A stretch of DNA of 10,333 nt from CALEAR01 sp035301485 (GTDB lineage Bacteria; Pseudomonadota; Gammaproteobacteria; Pseudomonadales; Alcanivoracaceae): assembly GCA_035301485.1 (NCBI GenBank), contig DATGUF010000045.1:1-10333 (forward strand), written 5' to 3'. The notes under the pieces were generated by a model. It was not told the DNA's origin and did no database searches. It saw nothing but the letters and a program-made list of their open reading frames with translations. The position numbers and the translations under genes were made by a program. The stretch's first letter is position 1. Each line of letters opens with the position of its first letter. Below are positions 1 to 7,173 of the stretch, piece by piece.

Positions 1-14
1 CGGTGAAGCCTACA

Positions 15-46
15 GCTGGGTTAGCTTAAGCTAACTCGGCTTTTTT
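15..46 (+). terminator. Rho-independent terminator of an upstream plus-strand gene
   Basis: An 11-bp stem (15-25 pairing with 30-40, including the perfect GTTAGC/GCTAAC core and two G-T pairs) closes on a TTAA loop and is followed directly by six T at 41-46. The T run lies only on the plus-strand side, so it ends a plus-strand transcript arriving from outside the window. It is convergent with the hydrolase gene that ends at 51. No coding sequence for the upstream gene can be recognised in bases 1-14. Confidence 0.85.
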
Positions 47-50
47 ATGC

Positions 51-989
51 CTAGCCTAAATGCTCAAACAAAATCCGCCTTATTTCCTCGCGGTATTGCG
101 CCTCTTCGTTCGCTAATTGGTGGCGCGCACCGCGCAGCATATACACTTCTGGCTGTTTAAATTTATCTTTAATCACCTCAAGGTTGTGGCGCCAGTCCAC
201 TGTGCCATCTTTATCGCCTTGGATAACAATGGGGGTGATGGCTACCTTCTCGCCCTGCTCAAACTGTGGCACCCATTGCTTAAGAGCCCCCACCCAACGC
301 GCAGATAATTGGCGGGGTTGCAGCGGATCTAAATGCTGCAAAAAGTGTAGAAAACTAGGGTCATTTGAATTGGGGGTAAAAGCGCGACGAATAGTCTGCC
401 GAAAAGGGCTAATGGCCGTGTGCAGCATTTTGGCCGCACGCCACCCTTTCGGCCGCACCAAGGGGGCTAACAAAATTATTTTATCGAAGGGCTGCGCCGC
501 ACCCAAACGCTGCACATACTCCATAATGATGGCGCCACCTGTGCTTTGCGAAATGGTGTGCCAAGGCTTAGGAAAGCCGTTTGTTTTCTTTTCTAAGCAC
601 TGCTCAAGCACTTGCTGGTAAACATAGAAATCATCAATGGCCGCTCGAGGCCCCGAGGACAAGCCATGCCCCGGCAGATCATACGCCAACACGGCGTAAT
701 TCAGCTGCAACAGGTAGTCAATAATGTGGCGATACAACCCCACATGATCAAAATAACCATGGGCTATTAGCACCGTACCTTTGGCATTATCGGGCAACCA
801 AGCATGCACCGCGATAATATGCCCTGCCGCATCAAAATAACCAAAACTATGCAATAGGCCTTCCCGCTGCTGGCCAAAATCGATGCCGTAATACTCTGCA
901 TAACGCAGCGCCTCACCACTAATTTCTTCTGGAGTGCGCCACTGCAAGGGGCGCCAGCTTTGTTGAATCAGGGGAATATTGAAAGGCAT
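51..989 (-). CDS. Alpha/beta hydrolase (monoacylglycerol lipase / serine aminopeptidase S33 type)
   Basis: A 312-residue cytoplasmic-looking protein with no signal peptide. The fold is shown by the oxyanion region LIAHGYFDHVG (residues 74-84), the strand and turn AYDLPGHGLSSG (102-113), a nucleophile elbow SQSTGG with Ser149, the acid turn QGDKDGTVD with probable Asp261, and RGARHQLANE with His290. This order and length fit the Hydrolase_4 family (monoglyceride lipase, lysophospholipase PldB-like), which cleaves carboxylic esters of lipids. The actual substrate cannot be told. The elbow starts with Ser rather than the usual Gly of GxSxG. The ATG at 989 has no clear Shine-Dalgarno sequence, but the first 50 residues look natural and no better start is seen. 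The gene is monocistronic, with its own TATAAT box upstream. The family call is firm and the substrate is open. Confidence 0.88.
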   Translation of the reverse strand: MPFNIPLIQQSWRPLQWRTPEEISGEALRYAEYYGIDFGQQREGLLHSFGYFDAAGHIIAVHAWLPDNAKGTVLIAHGYFDHVGLYRHIIDYLLQLNYAVLAYDLPGHGLSSGPRAAIDDFYVYQQVLEQCLEKKTNGFPKPWHTISQSTGGAIIMEYVQRLGAAQPFDKIILLAPLVRPKGWRAAKMLHTAISPFRQTIRRAFTPNSNDPSFLHFLQHLDPLQPRQLSARWVGALKQWVPQFEQGEKVAITPIVIQGDKDGTVDWRHNLEVIKDKFKQPEVYMLRGARHQLANEEAQYREEIRRILFEHLG

Positions 990-1019
990 GATGGGTGCTA
1001 TGTAGTAATGGAAATCATG

Positions 1020-1047
1020 ATTATACGGATTGTTTAAGCAGGCACAA
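1020..1047 (-). promoter_or_regulatory. Predicted sigma70 promoter of the alpha/beta hydrolase gene
   Basis: Read on the minus strand, a perfect TATAAT lies at 1025-1020. A weak -35 candidate TTGTGC lies at 1047-1042 with a 16-bp spacer. The predicted start near 1013 gives a leader of about 23 nt before the ATG at 989. The -35 element touches the T run of the aldolase terminator, so the two transcription units abut. Based on motif reading only. Confidence 0.55.
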
Positions 1048-1081
1048 AAAAAGCGCCCCCGCTAGCAGCAAGGGCGCTTTT
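1046..1081 (-). terminator. Rho-independent terminator of the tkt-gap-pgk-fba operon
   Basis: GCGCCC at 1053-1058 pairs with GGGCGC at 1072-1077, extended by A-T pairs, with a 13-nt loop. On the minus strand it is followed by seven T (complement of 1046-1052). It starts 16 bases after the fba stop codon. Four T also follow on the plus side, so it may work weakly in both directions. Confidence 0.9.
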
Positions 1082-1096
1082 CACAACACAAGCAAA

Positions 1097-2161
1097 TTAC
1101 TGTACGCGTGGGTCTAGCTCACCGCTTTCGTAACGCTTAAACATGGTTTCTAAGGAAATAGGTTTGATTTTGCTGGCTTGGCCTGCTGCACCAAACGCTT
1201 CGTAACGCGCAATACAAATTTCCTTCATCGCCTGAGTGGAGGCTGCAAGGTATTTACGCGGGTCAAACTCTGCCTTGTTATGGGCCAAGAAGCGACGAAT
1301 GGCACCGGTGCTTGCTAAGCGCAAGTCAGTATCAATATTCACTTTACGAACGCCGTACTTGATGCCTTCTTGAATTTCAGACACTGGTACACCGTACGTT
1401 TCAGGAATTTCACCGCCGTATTCATTAATCACTTTTAACCACTCTTGTGGCACGGAAGAGGAGCCGTGCATCACAAGGTGCGTATCAGGAATACGCTTGT
1501 GGATTTCTTTAATACGGTCGATGGCTAAAATATCACCTGTAGGTGGACGAGTGAATTTGTACGCACCGTGGCTAGTACCAATAGCAATAGCGAGCGCATC
1601 TACTTTGGTTTGTTTAACGAAGTCTGCCGCTTCTTCAGGGTCTGTGAGCATTTGCTCCATGGACAGGGTGCCCTCTGCACCAATGCCGTCTTCTTCGCCC
1701 GCTTGGCCGGTTTCTAAAGAACCTAAGCAACCGAGCTCACCTTCCACCGACACACCACATGCGTGCGCCATTTCCGCTACTTTCTTAGTCACAGCCACGT
1801 TGTATTCGTAATCCGTTGGGGTTTTACCGTCTTCACCCAAGGAGCCGTCCATCATCACCGAGGAGAAACCAAGCTGGATAGAGCGCTGGCACACAGCAGG
1901 GCTAGTACCGTGGTCTTGGTGCATTACCACAGGAATATGTGGAAACTCTTCGATGGCAGCCAAAATAAGATGGCGCAGGAAAGGAGCACCCGCGTAAGCA
2001 CGTGCACCGGCAGAGGCCTGCACAATCACTGGCGAATCTGTTTCGTTCGCCGCTTCCATGATGGCTCGCATTTGTTCTAAGTTGTTCACGTTATATGCCG
2101 GAATGCCGTACTCAAACTCAGCGGCATGATCCAGCATTTGTCGCAAGCTAATTAGCGCCAT
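1097..2161 (-). CDS. fba: Class II fructose-bisphosphate aldolase
   Basis: This zinc enzyme interconverts fructose 1,6-bisphosphate with dihydroxyacetone phosphate and glyceraldehyde 3-phosphate in glycolysis and gluconeogenesis. The 354-residue length matches the class II subtype found in Pseudomonas (fda) and in Calvin-cycle operons (cbbA). Visible residues are VMHQDHG with catalytic Asp83 and zinc ligand His84, VEGELG (139-144) with acidic ligands, GTSHG with His198, VMHGSSS with His232 (both zinc ligands), and NIDTDLR (275-281), which binds substrate phosphate. The start is supported by GAGGA seven bases before the ATG. It is the last gene of the operon, 52 bases after pgk. A terminator-like hairpin in that gap may set its level separately. 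No damage or missing residues are seen. Confidence 0.97.
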   Translation of the reverse strand: MALISLRQMLDHAAEFEYGIPAYNVNNLEQMRAIMEAANETDSPVIVQASAGARAYAGAPFLRHLILAAIEEFPHIPVVMHQDHGTSPAVCQRSIQLGFSSVMMDGSLGEDGKTPTDYEYNVAVTKKVAEMAHACGVSVEGELGCLGSLETGQAGEEDGIGAEGTLSMEQMLTDPEEAADFVKQTKVDALAIAIGTSHGAYKFTRPPTGDILAIDRIKEIHKRIPDTHLVMHGSSSVPQEWLKVINEYGGEIPETYGVPVSEIQEGIKYGVRKVNIDTDLRLASTGAIRRFLAHNKAEFDPRKYLAASTQAMKEICIARYEAFGAAGQASKIKPISLETMFKRYESGELDPRVQ

Positions 2162-2181
2162 AACTGTATCCTCTTCAAGTT

Positions 2182-2204
2182 AAAAAGGGCTGAATCCTCA
2201 GCCC
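2182..2204 (-). terminator. Intra-operon terminator or attenuator between pgk and fba
   Basis: A perfect 7-bp stem, GGGCTGA (2187-2193 on the plus strand) with TCAGCCC (2198-2204), has a 4-nt loop. On the minus strand it is followed by five T (complement of 2182-2186). It begins ten bases after the pgk stop codon and ends 20 bases before the fba start, leaving the fba ribosome binding site downstream. It has the form of an intrinsic terminator inside an otherwise tight operon. It may also stabilise the 3' end of a processed tkt-gap-pgk mRNA. Confidence 0.75.
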
Positions 2205-2213
2205 ATTTGTTGT

Positions 2214-3377
2214 TTATTTGTTTGTGCGTTCGCTTAGCATAGCCACTGCCGGTAAGGTTTTGCCTTCCAAAAACTCAAGGAAAGCACCGCCACCCGTGGA
2301 GATATAGGAAACGTCTTGGGCAATATTATACTTATCCACCGCTGCTAAGGTATCACCCCCACCAGCAATTGAAAAACCGTTACTCGCCGCAATGGCTTCA
2401 GATAGCACACGCGTGCCCTCGCCAAACTGGTCGAACTCAAACACACCGAGTGGGCCATTCCAAACAATAGTGCCTGCTTCTTTCATTAAGCCAGCCAAGC
2501 GTGCTGCACTTTCTGGGCCCACGTCTAAGATTAAATCGTCGGCTTCCACATCTTCCACAGCTTTTACCGTTGCTTCCGCATCGGCCGAAAACGCCTTAGC
2601 CACCACCACATCCGTGGGTAAAGGGATATCCACTTTTGCTGCAATGCGCTTAGCAGCCGGAATGAGGTCGTGCTCACATAAAGATTGCCCCACAGGGAAA
2701 CCTGCCGCTGCTAAGAAAGTATTGGCGATACCACCACCTACTACCAGCTGATCTACTTTATCAGCTAAGGCTTCTAACACTTCTAATTTAGTGGATACTT
2801 TCGCACCACCAACAATTGCCACTAGCGGCTTAGCCGGTTCGTGCAACGCCTTACCTAAAGCATCCAACTCCGCTGCCAACAAAGGGCCCGCGCAGGCAAC
2901 AGGGGCAAAACGGCCCACGCCGTGGGTAGAAGCTTGTGCACGATGCGCAGTACCAAAAGCATCCATCACGTACACATCACATAGGGCGGCCATTTTTTGC
3001 GACAGCTCTTCGCAATTGGCTTTTTCGCCTTTATTAAAACGCACGTTTTCACATAGCACCACATCGCCGGGCGCCACGTCCACGCCATCAAGCCAATCTT
3101 TCACCAAAGGCACTTCACGGCCTAATAGCTCACTTAAGCGCTTTGCCACAGGTGCCAATGACGCTGCTTCGTCATAAACGCCCTCTTCTGGGCGCCCAAG
3201 GTGCGACATAAGCATCACGCGTGCGCCTGCTTTTAATGCTGCTTCAATGGTGGGAATCGACGCACGAATACGTGCATCACTGGTGACCACCCCCTCTTTT
3301 ACCGGCACGTTTAAATCCTCACGAATTAATACGCGCTTCCCTTGTAAATCTATATCCGTCATACGCAAGATGGTCAT
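2214..3377 (-). CDS. pgk: Phosphoglycerate kinase
   Basis: This monomeric cytoplasmic kinase interconverts 1,3-bisphosphoglycerate plus ADP with 3-phosphoglycerate plus ATP. The 387-residue length is normal for the bacterial family. The N-terminal substrate domain shows REDLNVP (19-25), Arg36 in SDARIRAS, and SHLGRP (58-63). The hinge and nucleotide part shows VGGAKVSTKLEVL (189-201), NGPLGVFE (307-314), Glu320 in GEGT, and GGGDT (339-343). The first ATG is chosen because AGAGGAAG lies just upstream and MTxLxMTD is the usual beginning in Pseudomonas homologues as I remember them. The start at residue 6 is less likely. It lies 17 bases after the gap/epd stop and 52 bases before fba, in the same operon. 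Its product and substrate link directly to the neighbouring dehydrogenase. Confidence 0.97.
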   Translation of the reverse strand: MTILRMTDIDLQGKRVLIREDLNVPVKEGVVTSDARIRASIPTIEAALKAGARVMLMSHLGRPEEGVYDEAASLAPVAKRLSELLGREVPLVKDWLDGVDVAPGDVVLCENVRFNKGEKANCEELSQKMAALCDVYVMDAFGTAHRAQASTHGVGRFAPVACAGPLLAAELDALGKALHEPAKPLVAIVGGAKVSTKLEVLEALADKVDQLVVGGGIANTFLAAAGFPVGQSLCEHDLIPAAKRIAAKVDIPLPTDVVVAKAFSADAEATVKAVEDVEADDLILDVGPESAARLAGLMKEAGTIVWNGPLGVFEFDQFGEGTRVLSEAIAASNGFSIAGGGDTLAAVDKYNIAQDVSYISTGGGAFLEFLEGKTLPAVAMLSERTNK

Positions 3378-3394
3378 CTAGCTTCCTCTTTACA

Positions 3395-4417
3395 TTACAA
3401 TGAAGTGTTAGGCTGTTCTGCCAGCCAAGCAACTAAATCTAATAAACGGTTGGCATAACCCCATTCGTTGTCATACCACGCCACCACTCGCACCATGTCG
3501 CCCTGCACCAGTGTTTGGGTAGCATCAAGCCAGGTGGATTCAGGCCTGTGATTAAAATCGGTGCTTACTAGCGGTTGGTCATTATAACCAAGGATACGAG
3601 GCCTGCGCTGCGCTTCTTCTGCAAACATTTTATTGATGGCGTCTGCAGTAGGGGTATGCGTTAAACGCAGGGTTAAATCCACCATGGCTACATTAAGCGT
3701 GGGCACGCGGATAGAGCCGCCGCTAATACGCCCTTCTAGAAAAGGCAGCACCTTTTGGATGGCACTAATGGCACTAGAAGTGGTGGGCACAATATTCTGC
3801 CCCGCTGCACGCCCACGCCGTGGGTCGCGGTGTGCCTTATCTAGCAAACCTTGATCAGAGGTAACGGCGTGCACTTCTGTCATCACCACTTGCTCCACCC
3901 CGTACGCTTGCTGCAAGCTTTGCAGCAAAGGTGCAATAGCATGGGTGGTGCATGACGCCGCAGAGATGATTTTATCCTGTGCAGTGATGGTGTCGTGGTT
4001 TACGCCGTAAACGGCAAAGCGATCTGCTTTATCGAAGGGCACGGCACCAATTAATACACGTTTGGCACCGGCTGCAAGGTGTTTTGTAGCGTCTTCATAA
4101 CCACGAAATACGCCGCTACATTCCAATACAAGGTCAACCTTTTCTTCCTGCCAAGGCAGCTTTGAAGGGGCGGTTTGCTGAATAATTTTCGGGCGCTGCT
4201 GGCCAATGTGTAGCTGCCCATTACTCAACGCCACGGGCCCTGCAAAAGGCCCGTGGGTGCTATCGTATTGAGAAAGGTACAGCATGTCTTTGGCATCCAT
4301 CACATCATTAATGGCCACCAAAGAAAACGGAGCCACCCAACCTGTGGCTTCTCGCTGCGCTAGGGCGCGCACAAAACAACGCCCCACACGCCCATAACCA
4401 TTTAATGCAATACGCAT
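3395..4417 (-). CDS. gap: GAPDH-family dehydrogenase (Gap or Epd) with unusual active-site flank
   Basis: A 340-residue NAD-dependent dehydrogenase of the GAPDH superfamily. NGYGRVG (6-12) is the Rossmann glycine motif, and Asp38 in AIND suggests NAD. Catalytic Cys156 lies in ASCTT and His183 in EVHAVTSDQ. RVPTLNV and WYDNEWGYANR near the C-terminus are typical. DQGLLDKAHRDPRRGRAA and NIVPTTS look like glyceraldehyde-3-phosphate dehydrogenase. DFNHRPES and the position between tkt and pgk recall erythrose-4-phosphate dehydrogenase (Epd), which feeds pyridoxal phosphate synthesis. I cannot settle which. The flank of the cysteine is odd: SAASCTTHA instead of SNASCTTNC, so two Asn residues that are nearly always conserved are Ala153 and His159. 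The ribosome binding site AGAGG is about 15 bases from the ATG, which is long. The gene lies 27 bases after tkt. Confidence 0.88.
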   Translation of the reverse strand: MRIALNGYGRVGRCFVRALAQREATGWVAPFSLVAINDVMDAKDMLYLSQYDSTHGPFAGPVALSNGQLHIGQQRPKIIQQTAPSKLPWQEEKVDLVLECSGVFRGYEDATKHLAAGAKRVLIGAVPFDKADRFAVYGVNHDTITAQDKIISAASCTTHAIAPLLQSLQQAYGVEQVVMTEVHAVTSDQGLLDKAHRDPRRGRAAGQNIVPTTSSAISAIQKVLPFLEGRISGGSIRVPTLNVAMVDLTLRLTHTPTADAINKMFAEEAQRRPRILGYNDQPLVSTDFNHRPESTWLDATQTLVQGDMVRVVAWYDNEWGYANRLLDLVAWLAEQPNTSL

Positions 4418-4444
4418 AAAGTGTTTGCTATACCTCTTGTGCTG

Positions 4445-6457
4445 TTAGCTAAACAAAGATTCTGTCGCTTCCACCACTGCTTCTGTGGTGATGCCAAAGT
4501 GTTGGTAAAGGTCGTTAATCGGAGCCGAGGCACCAAAGCCGCGCATACCAATTACCTTGCCGTCTAAGCCAACAAACTGTTTCCAGTAATCAGCCCAGCT
4601 TGCTTCCACCGCCACACGGCGGCGCACAGCGTGCGGTAGCACATCCTCTTGGTACTCAGCATCCTGCGCCAAGAACACATCAACAGCAGGCAAAGATACC
4701 ACACGTACGTTGCGTCCTTGTTCGCCAAGCTGTTGCGCAGCGGCCACAGCTAACTGAACCTCTGAACCCGTGGCTAATAAAATCGCCTCAGGCTCACCTT
4801 CACCAGTTTGCATTAACACGTAACCACCGCGGGCAATATTACCTAATTGCTCGTCTGTTCTATCCATGCAAGGCAAGCCTTGGCGGCTAAAAATCAACGC
4901 GCTTGGGCCGTCTTGGCGTAAAATAGCTTGTTGCCACGCCACTGCCGTTTCCACGGTGTCGCAAGGGCGCCAAGTGCTTAAGTTTGGTGTGGTGCGTAAG
5001 CTAGCAAGCTGCTCAATAGGCTGGTGTGTGGGGCCATCTTCACCCAAACCAATGGAGTCGTGGGTATACACTAAAATAGTCGGCTGCTTCATCAGCGCCG
5101 CCATACGCACAGCGTTACGTGCATATTCCATGAACACTAAGAAGGTGCCCGCGTAGGGGCGCACACCACCATATAAAGACATGCCGTTCATCATGGCTGT
5201 CATGGCAAACTCGCGCACACCGTAGTGCACGTAGTTACCGCTCATGTCGCTAGCTGTTACGGCTTTGCTGCCTTTCCATACGGTGTTGTTAGAACCCCCT
5301 AAATCCGCCGAGCCACCCACTAGCTCAGGCAATAAAGGACCATAAGCATTCAGGGCGTTTTCACTCGCTTTTCGCGTGGCTACGTTTTCTTTATCTGCTT
5401 GGCACTGAGCAATGTAAGCGTTACTTTTCTCAAGGAAATCGGCCGGCAACTCGCCCGCTAAACGACGCTTTAGTTCAGCTGCTAATTCAGGGAACGCCGC
5501 CTCGTAAGAATTCATCTTAATTTGCCACTCCGCTTCAGCACGAGCACCGGCTTGCTTGGCATCCCAAGCTTCATAAATATCAGCTGGTACTTCGAACGGG
5601 CCATGCTCCCAATTAAGCGCTGCTTTAGTTTTAACGATTTCATCATCACCTAAAGGGGCACCATGGCTATCTGCTGTACCGGCTTTGGCTGGCGAACCAA
5701 AACCAATAGTGGTGCGGCAGCAAATTAATGTAGGCTTACCTGTTTCTTCCTGAGCATTTTCAATAGCCGCACGAATTTCATCTGCATTGTGGCCATCCAC
5801 GTTAGGAATAACATGCCAACCATAAGCGCGGAAACGTTCCACTGTATTATCGGTAAACCAACCTTCCACATTACCATCAATGGAAATACCGTTGTCGTCC
5901 CAAAACACAATGAGCTTATCGAGGCCTAAGGTGCCAGCTAAGGAGCAAGCCTCGTGGGAAATACCTTCCATCAAGCAGCCATCACCTAAAAATGTGTAGG
6001 TGTAGTGGTCTACTACTTCGTAGCCGTCGCGGTTAAATTGCTGCGCTAGCATTTTTTCTGTTAGCGCCATTCCTACTGCGTTAGCAATGCCCTGCCCAAG
6101 CGGGCCAGTGGTGGTTTCTACACCTGGGCAATCCATGTATTCGGGGTGCCCTGCAGTGGGGCTGTGCAACTGGCGAAAGTTTTTAATGTCTTCAAGGCTT
6201 ACATCGTACCCTGTGAGGTGTAACAGGCTGTACAACAGCATGGAGCCGTGGCCGTTGGATAGCACAAAGCGATCGCGGTTAGGCCATTGAGGGTTATTAG
6301 GGTTATGGCTTAAAAAACCACGCCATAACACTTCGGCGATATCTGCCATACCCATAGGCGCACCTGGATGGCCGGAATTTGCTTTTTGCACAGCATCCAT
6401 GCTGAGGGCGCGAATGGCATTAGCTAAATGGCGCGAACCGAGGGAAGTTGAAGACAT
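4445..6457 (-). CDS. tkt: Transketolase
   Basis: This thiamine diphosphate enzyme moves two-carbon ketol units between sugar phosphates in the non-oxidative pentose phosphate pathway, and it makes erythrose 4-phosphate. The 670 residues match the E. coli TktA length and order. Visible are SGHPG (28-32), the TPP and metal motif from GDG (158-160) to DDN (187-189), GHGSM (69-73), and, in the pyrimidine domain, EFAMTAMMNG and DSIGLGEDGPTHQP. The start at 6457 (MSSTSLGSRH) is preferred over an in-frame ATG at 6520. AAGGAG lies nine bases upstream of 6457, the protein then aligns with TktA from its first residues, and the extra 21 residues look like untranslated leader. It is the first gene of the operon, followed by gap/epd after 27 bases. 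Confidence 0.97.
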   Translation of the reverse strand: MSSTSLGSRHLANAIRALSMDAVQKANSGHPGAPMGMADIAEVLWRGFLSHNPNNPQWPNRDRFVLSNGHGSMLLYSLLHLTGYDVSLEDIKNFRQLHSPTAGHPEYMDCPGVETTTGPLGQGIANAVGMALTEKMLAQQFNRDGYEVVDHYTYTFLGDGCLMEGISHEACSLAGTLGLDKLIVFWDDNGISIDGNVEGWFTDNTVERFRAYGWHVIPNVDGHNADEIRAAIENAQEETGKPTLICCRTTIGFGSPAKAGTADSHGAPLGDDEIVKTKAALNWEHGPFEVPADIYEAWDAKQAGARAEAEWQIKMNSYEAAFPELAAELKRRLAGELPADFLEKSNAYIAQCQADKENVATRKASENALNAYGPLLPELVGGSADLGGSNNTVWKGSKAVTASDMSGNYVHYGVREFAMTAMMNGMSLYGGVRPYAGTFLVFMEYARNAVRMAALMKQPTILVYTHDSIGLGEDGPTHQPIEQLASLRTTPNLSTWRPCDTVETAVAWQQAILRQDGPSALIFSRQGLPCMDRTDEQLGNIARGGYVLMQTGEGEPEAILLATGSEVQLAVAAAQQLGEQGRNVRVVSLPAVDVFLAQDAEYQEDVLPHAVRRRVAVEASWADYWKQFVGLDGKVIGMRGFGASAPINDLYQHFGITTEAVVEATESLFS

Positions 6458-6486
6458 GTGGATGGGCTCCTTCACTGTGGCTAAGG

Positions 6487-6515
6487 GCCGGCAAATGCAA
6501 AACAAACAAGCCGGC
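6487..6515 (-). repeat. Inverted repeat in the tkt 5' leader
   Basis: GCCGGC at 6487-6492 and GCCGGC at 6510-6515 can pair, closing a 17-nt A/T-rich loop. The hairpin lies about 30 bases upstream of the tkt start and downstream of the predicted promoter, so it would be in the mRNA leader. There is no U run, so it is not a terminator. Its role is unknown: mRNA stability, or an operator. GCCGGC is self-complementary, so chance is possible. Confidence 0.4.
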
Positions 6516-6534
6516 AGCAATTTTTGAGGTGCCT

Positions 6535-6563
6535 ATTGTCGCTTAACCGCACACGCTCGGCAA
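6535..6563 (-). promoter_or_regulatory. Candidate sigma70 promoter of the tkt operon
   Basis: On the minus strand, TTGCCG (6563-6558) and GACAAT (6540-6535) are separated by 17 bases. Each matches the consensus at four of six positions. The predicted start near 6528 gives a leader of about 70 nt. The match is modest and other starts in this A/T-rich stretch are possible. Confidence 0.4.
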
Positions 6564-6621
6564 ATTTAGTGCGTAAATAATAACGTGCTGAATTCTTGCC
6601 CCTCGTTTTATTAGAAAGTTG

Positions 6622-6630
6622 TGTTACAAT
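6622..6630 (+). promoter_or_regulatory. Candidate extended -10 promoter of the SMR gene pair
   Basis: TACAAT at 6625-6630 is preceded by TGT (6622-6624), giving an extended -10 element. No good -35 element lies 16-18 bases upstream. The predicted start near 6637 would give a long leader of about 180 nt that includes the hairpin at 6648-6661. Confidence 0.4.
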
Positions 6631-6819
6631 CCGCGCGGAATGCAACCGCCCTTTAGGGCGCCATCCATCAACCACTACCCATATTATGTTAACCATCCCG
6701 TTGGGCATTGCCCCACACCTACAACCCCATCTCTTCGAGCGCAGCTGGCACAGCGACCTGTAGCACCCCCCTTGTGTACGCAAAAAATATTTTCTTTTCT
6801 GCATTGCAAGGAGTTCATT

Positions 6820-7173
6820 GTGTATCACTGGTTTATGCTGTTGATTGCCATTATTACAGAAGTAATCAGCACCTTAAGCATGAAATTATCTGCCACTAGC
6901 CACCCTGCGCTTGGCTACCTCATCATGACTGTCATGATTTCCATTTCTTATTTAGCCCTAGCACGCGCCACACTACGGCTACCCTTAGCACTTACTTATG
7001 CCGTTTGGGAAGGCATGGGAGTTGTGCTGGTCACACTCGGTGGCTATTGGTTTTTCAAAGAACATTTAAATGCTGTCCATATTACTGCCATAGGCCTCAT
7101 GCTCTTTGGCCTTGTGCTAATGACCATTGATGGCGAAACCGAACACAAACCAAAGGAGGATGACGCATGTTAA
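6820..7173 (+). CDS. SMR family transporter subunit, MdtJ-like
   Basis: A 117-residue inner-membrane protein with four predicted helices. It belongs to the small multidrug resistance family, which exchanges cationic amines for protons. The start resembles E. coli MdtJ (MYxxWxLLxxAIxTExxxTLSMK), and YAVWEGMG (60-67) matches the MdtJ-type loop YALWEGIG. Glu14 in helix 1 is the proton and substrate coupling residue. Trp63 is conserved. The GTG start at 6820 is chosen because AAGGAG lies six bases upstream and the first residue then precedes helix 1. Longer in-frame starts would add a non-membrane tail rich in Pro. The C-terminus is charged. Its stop overlaps the next gene, so the two are probably co-translated as a heterodimer, as MdtIJ (spermidine export) is. 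The substrate here is inferred, not shown. Confidence 0.88.
   Translation: MYHWFMLLIAIITEVISTLSMKLSATSHPALGYLIMTVMISISYLALARATLRLPLALTYAVWEGMGVVLVTLGGYWFFKEHLNAVHITAIGLMLFGLVLMTIDGETEHKPKEDDAC

Larger units (their letters stand above)
6458..6819. other. Divergent intergenic region between tkt and the SMR pair
   Basis: These 362 bases hold no convincing gene. They contain the tkt leader and candidate promoter (minus strand), an extended -10 box for the SMR pair, and a compact hairpin CGCCC-TTTA-GGGCG at 6648-6661 without a T run. A second small hairpin, GGGC-ATT-GCCC, lies near 6703-6713. Open frames crossing the region on both strands have no recognisable protein features. I looked for guanidine riboswitch motifs, because these often control SMR genes, and saw none. 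Confidence 0.6.

Noticed and set aside
6458..6520. In-frame upstream ATG at 6520 that would extend transketolase by 21 residues
   Set aside because: AAGGAG lies nine bases before the ATG at 6457, the TktA alignment starts there, and the extension carries a leader hairpin and no transketolase similarity.
6648..6661. Hairpin CGCCC-TTTA-GGGCG as a terminator
   Set aside because: No T run follows on either strand, and it lies between divergent genes where no terminator is expected.
6619..6819. Longer N-terminus for the MdtJ-like protein starting at 6619
   Set aside because: It would add 67 residues rich in Pro and His that SMR proteins lack. The GTG at 6820 has an ideal ribosome binding site and matches the family length.
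6637..6819. Guanidine riboswitch upstream of the SMR pair
   Set aside because: Guanidine riboswitches often precede SMR genes, but no paired ACGR-loop hairpins or ykkC core are visible, and the pair resembles MdtIJ rather than Gdx/SugE.
6481..6828. 115-residue open frame on the minus strand across the tkt leader
   Set aside because: No recognisable domain. It overlaps the tkt leader and the SMR start, and its composition does not look coding.
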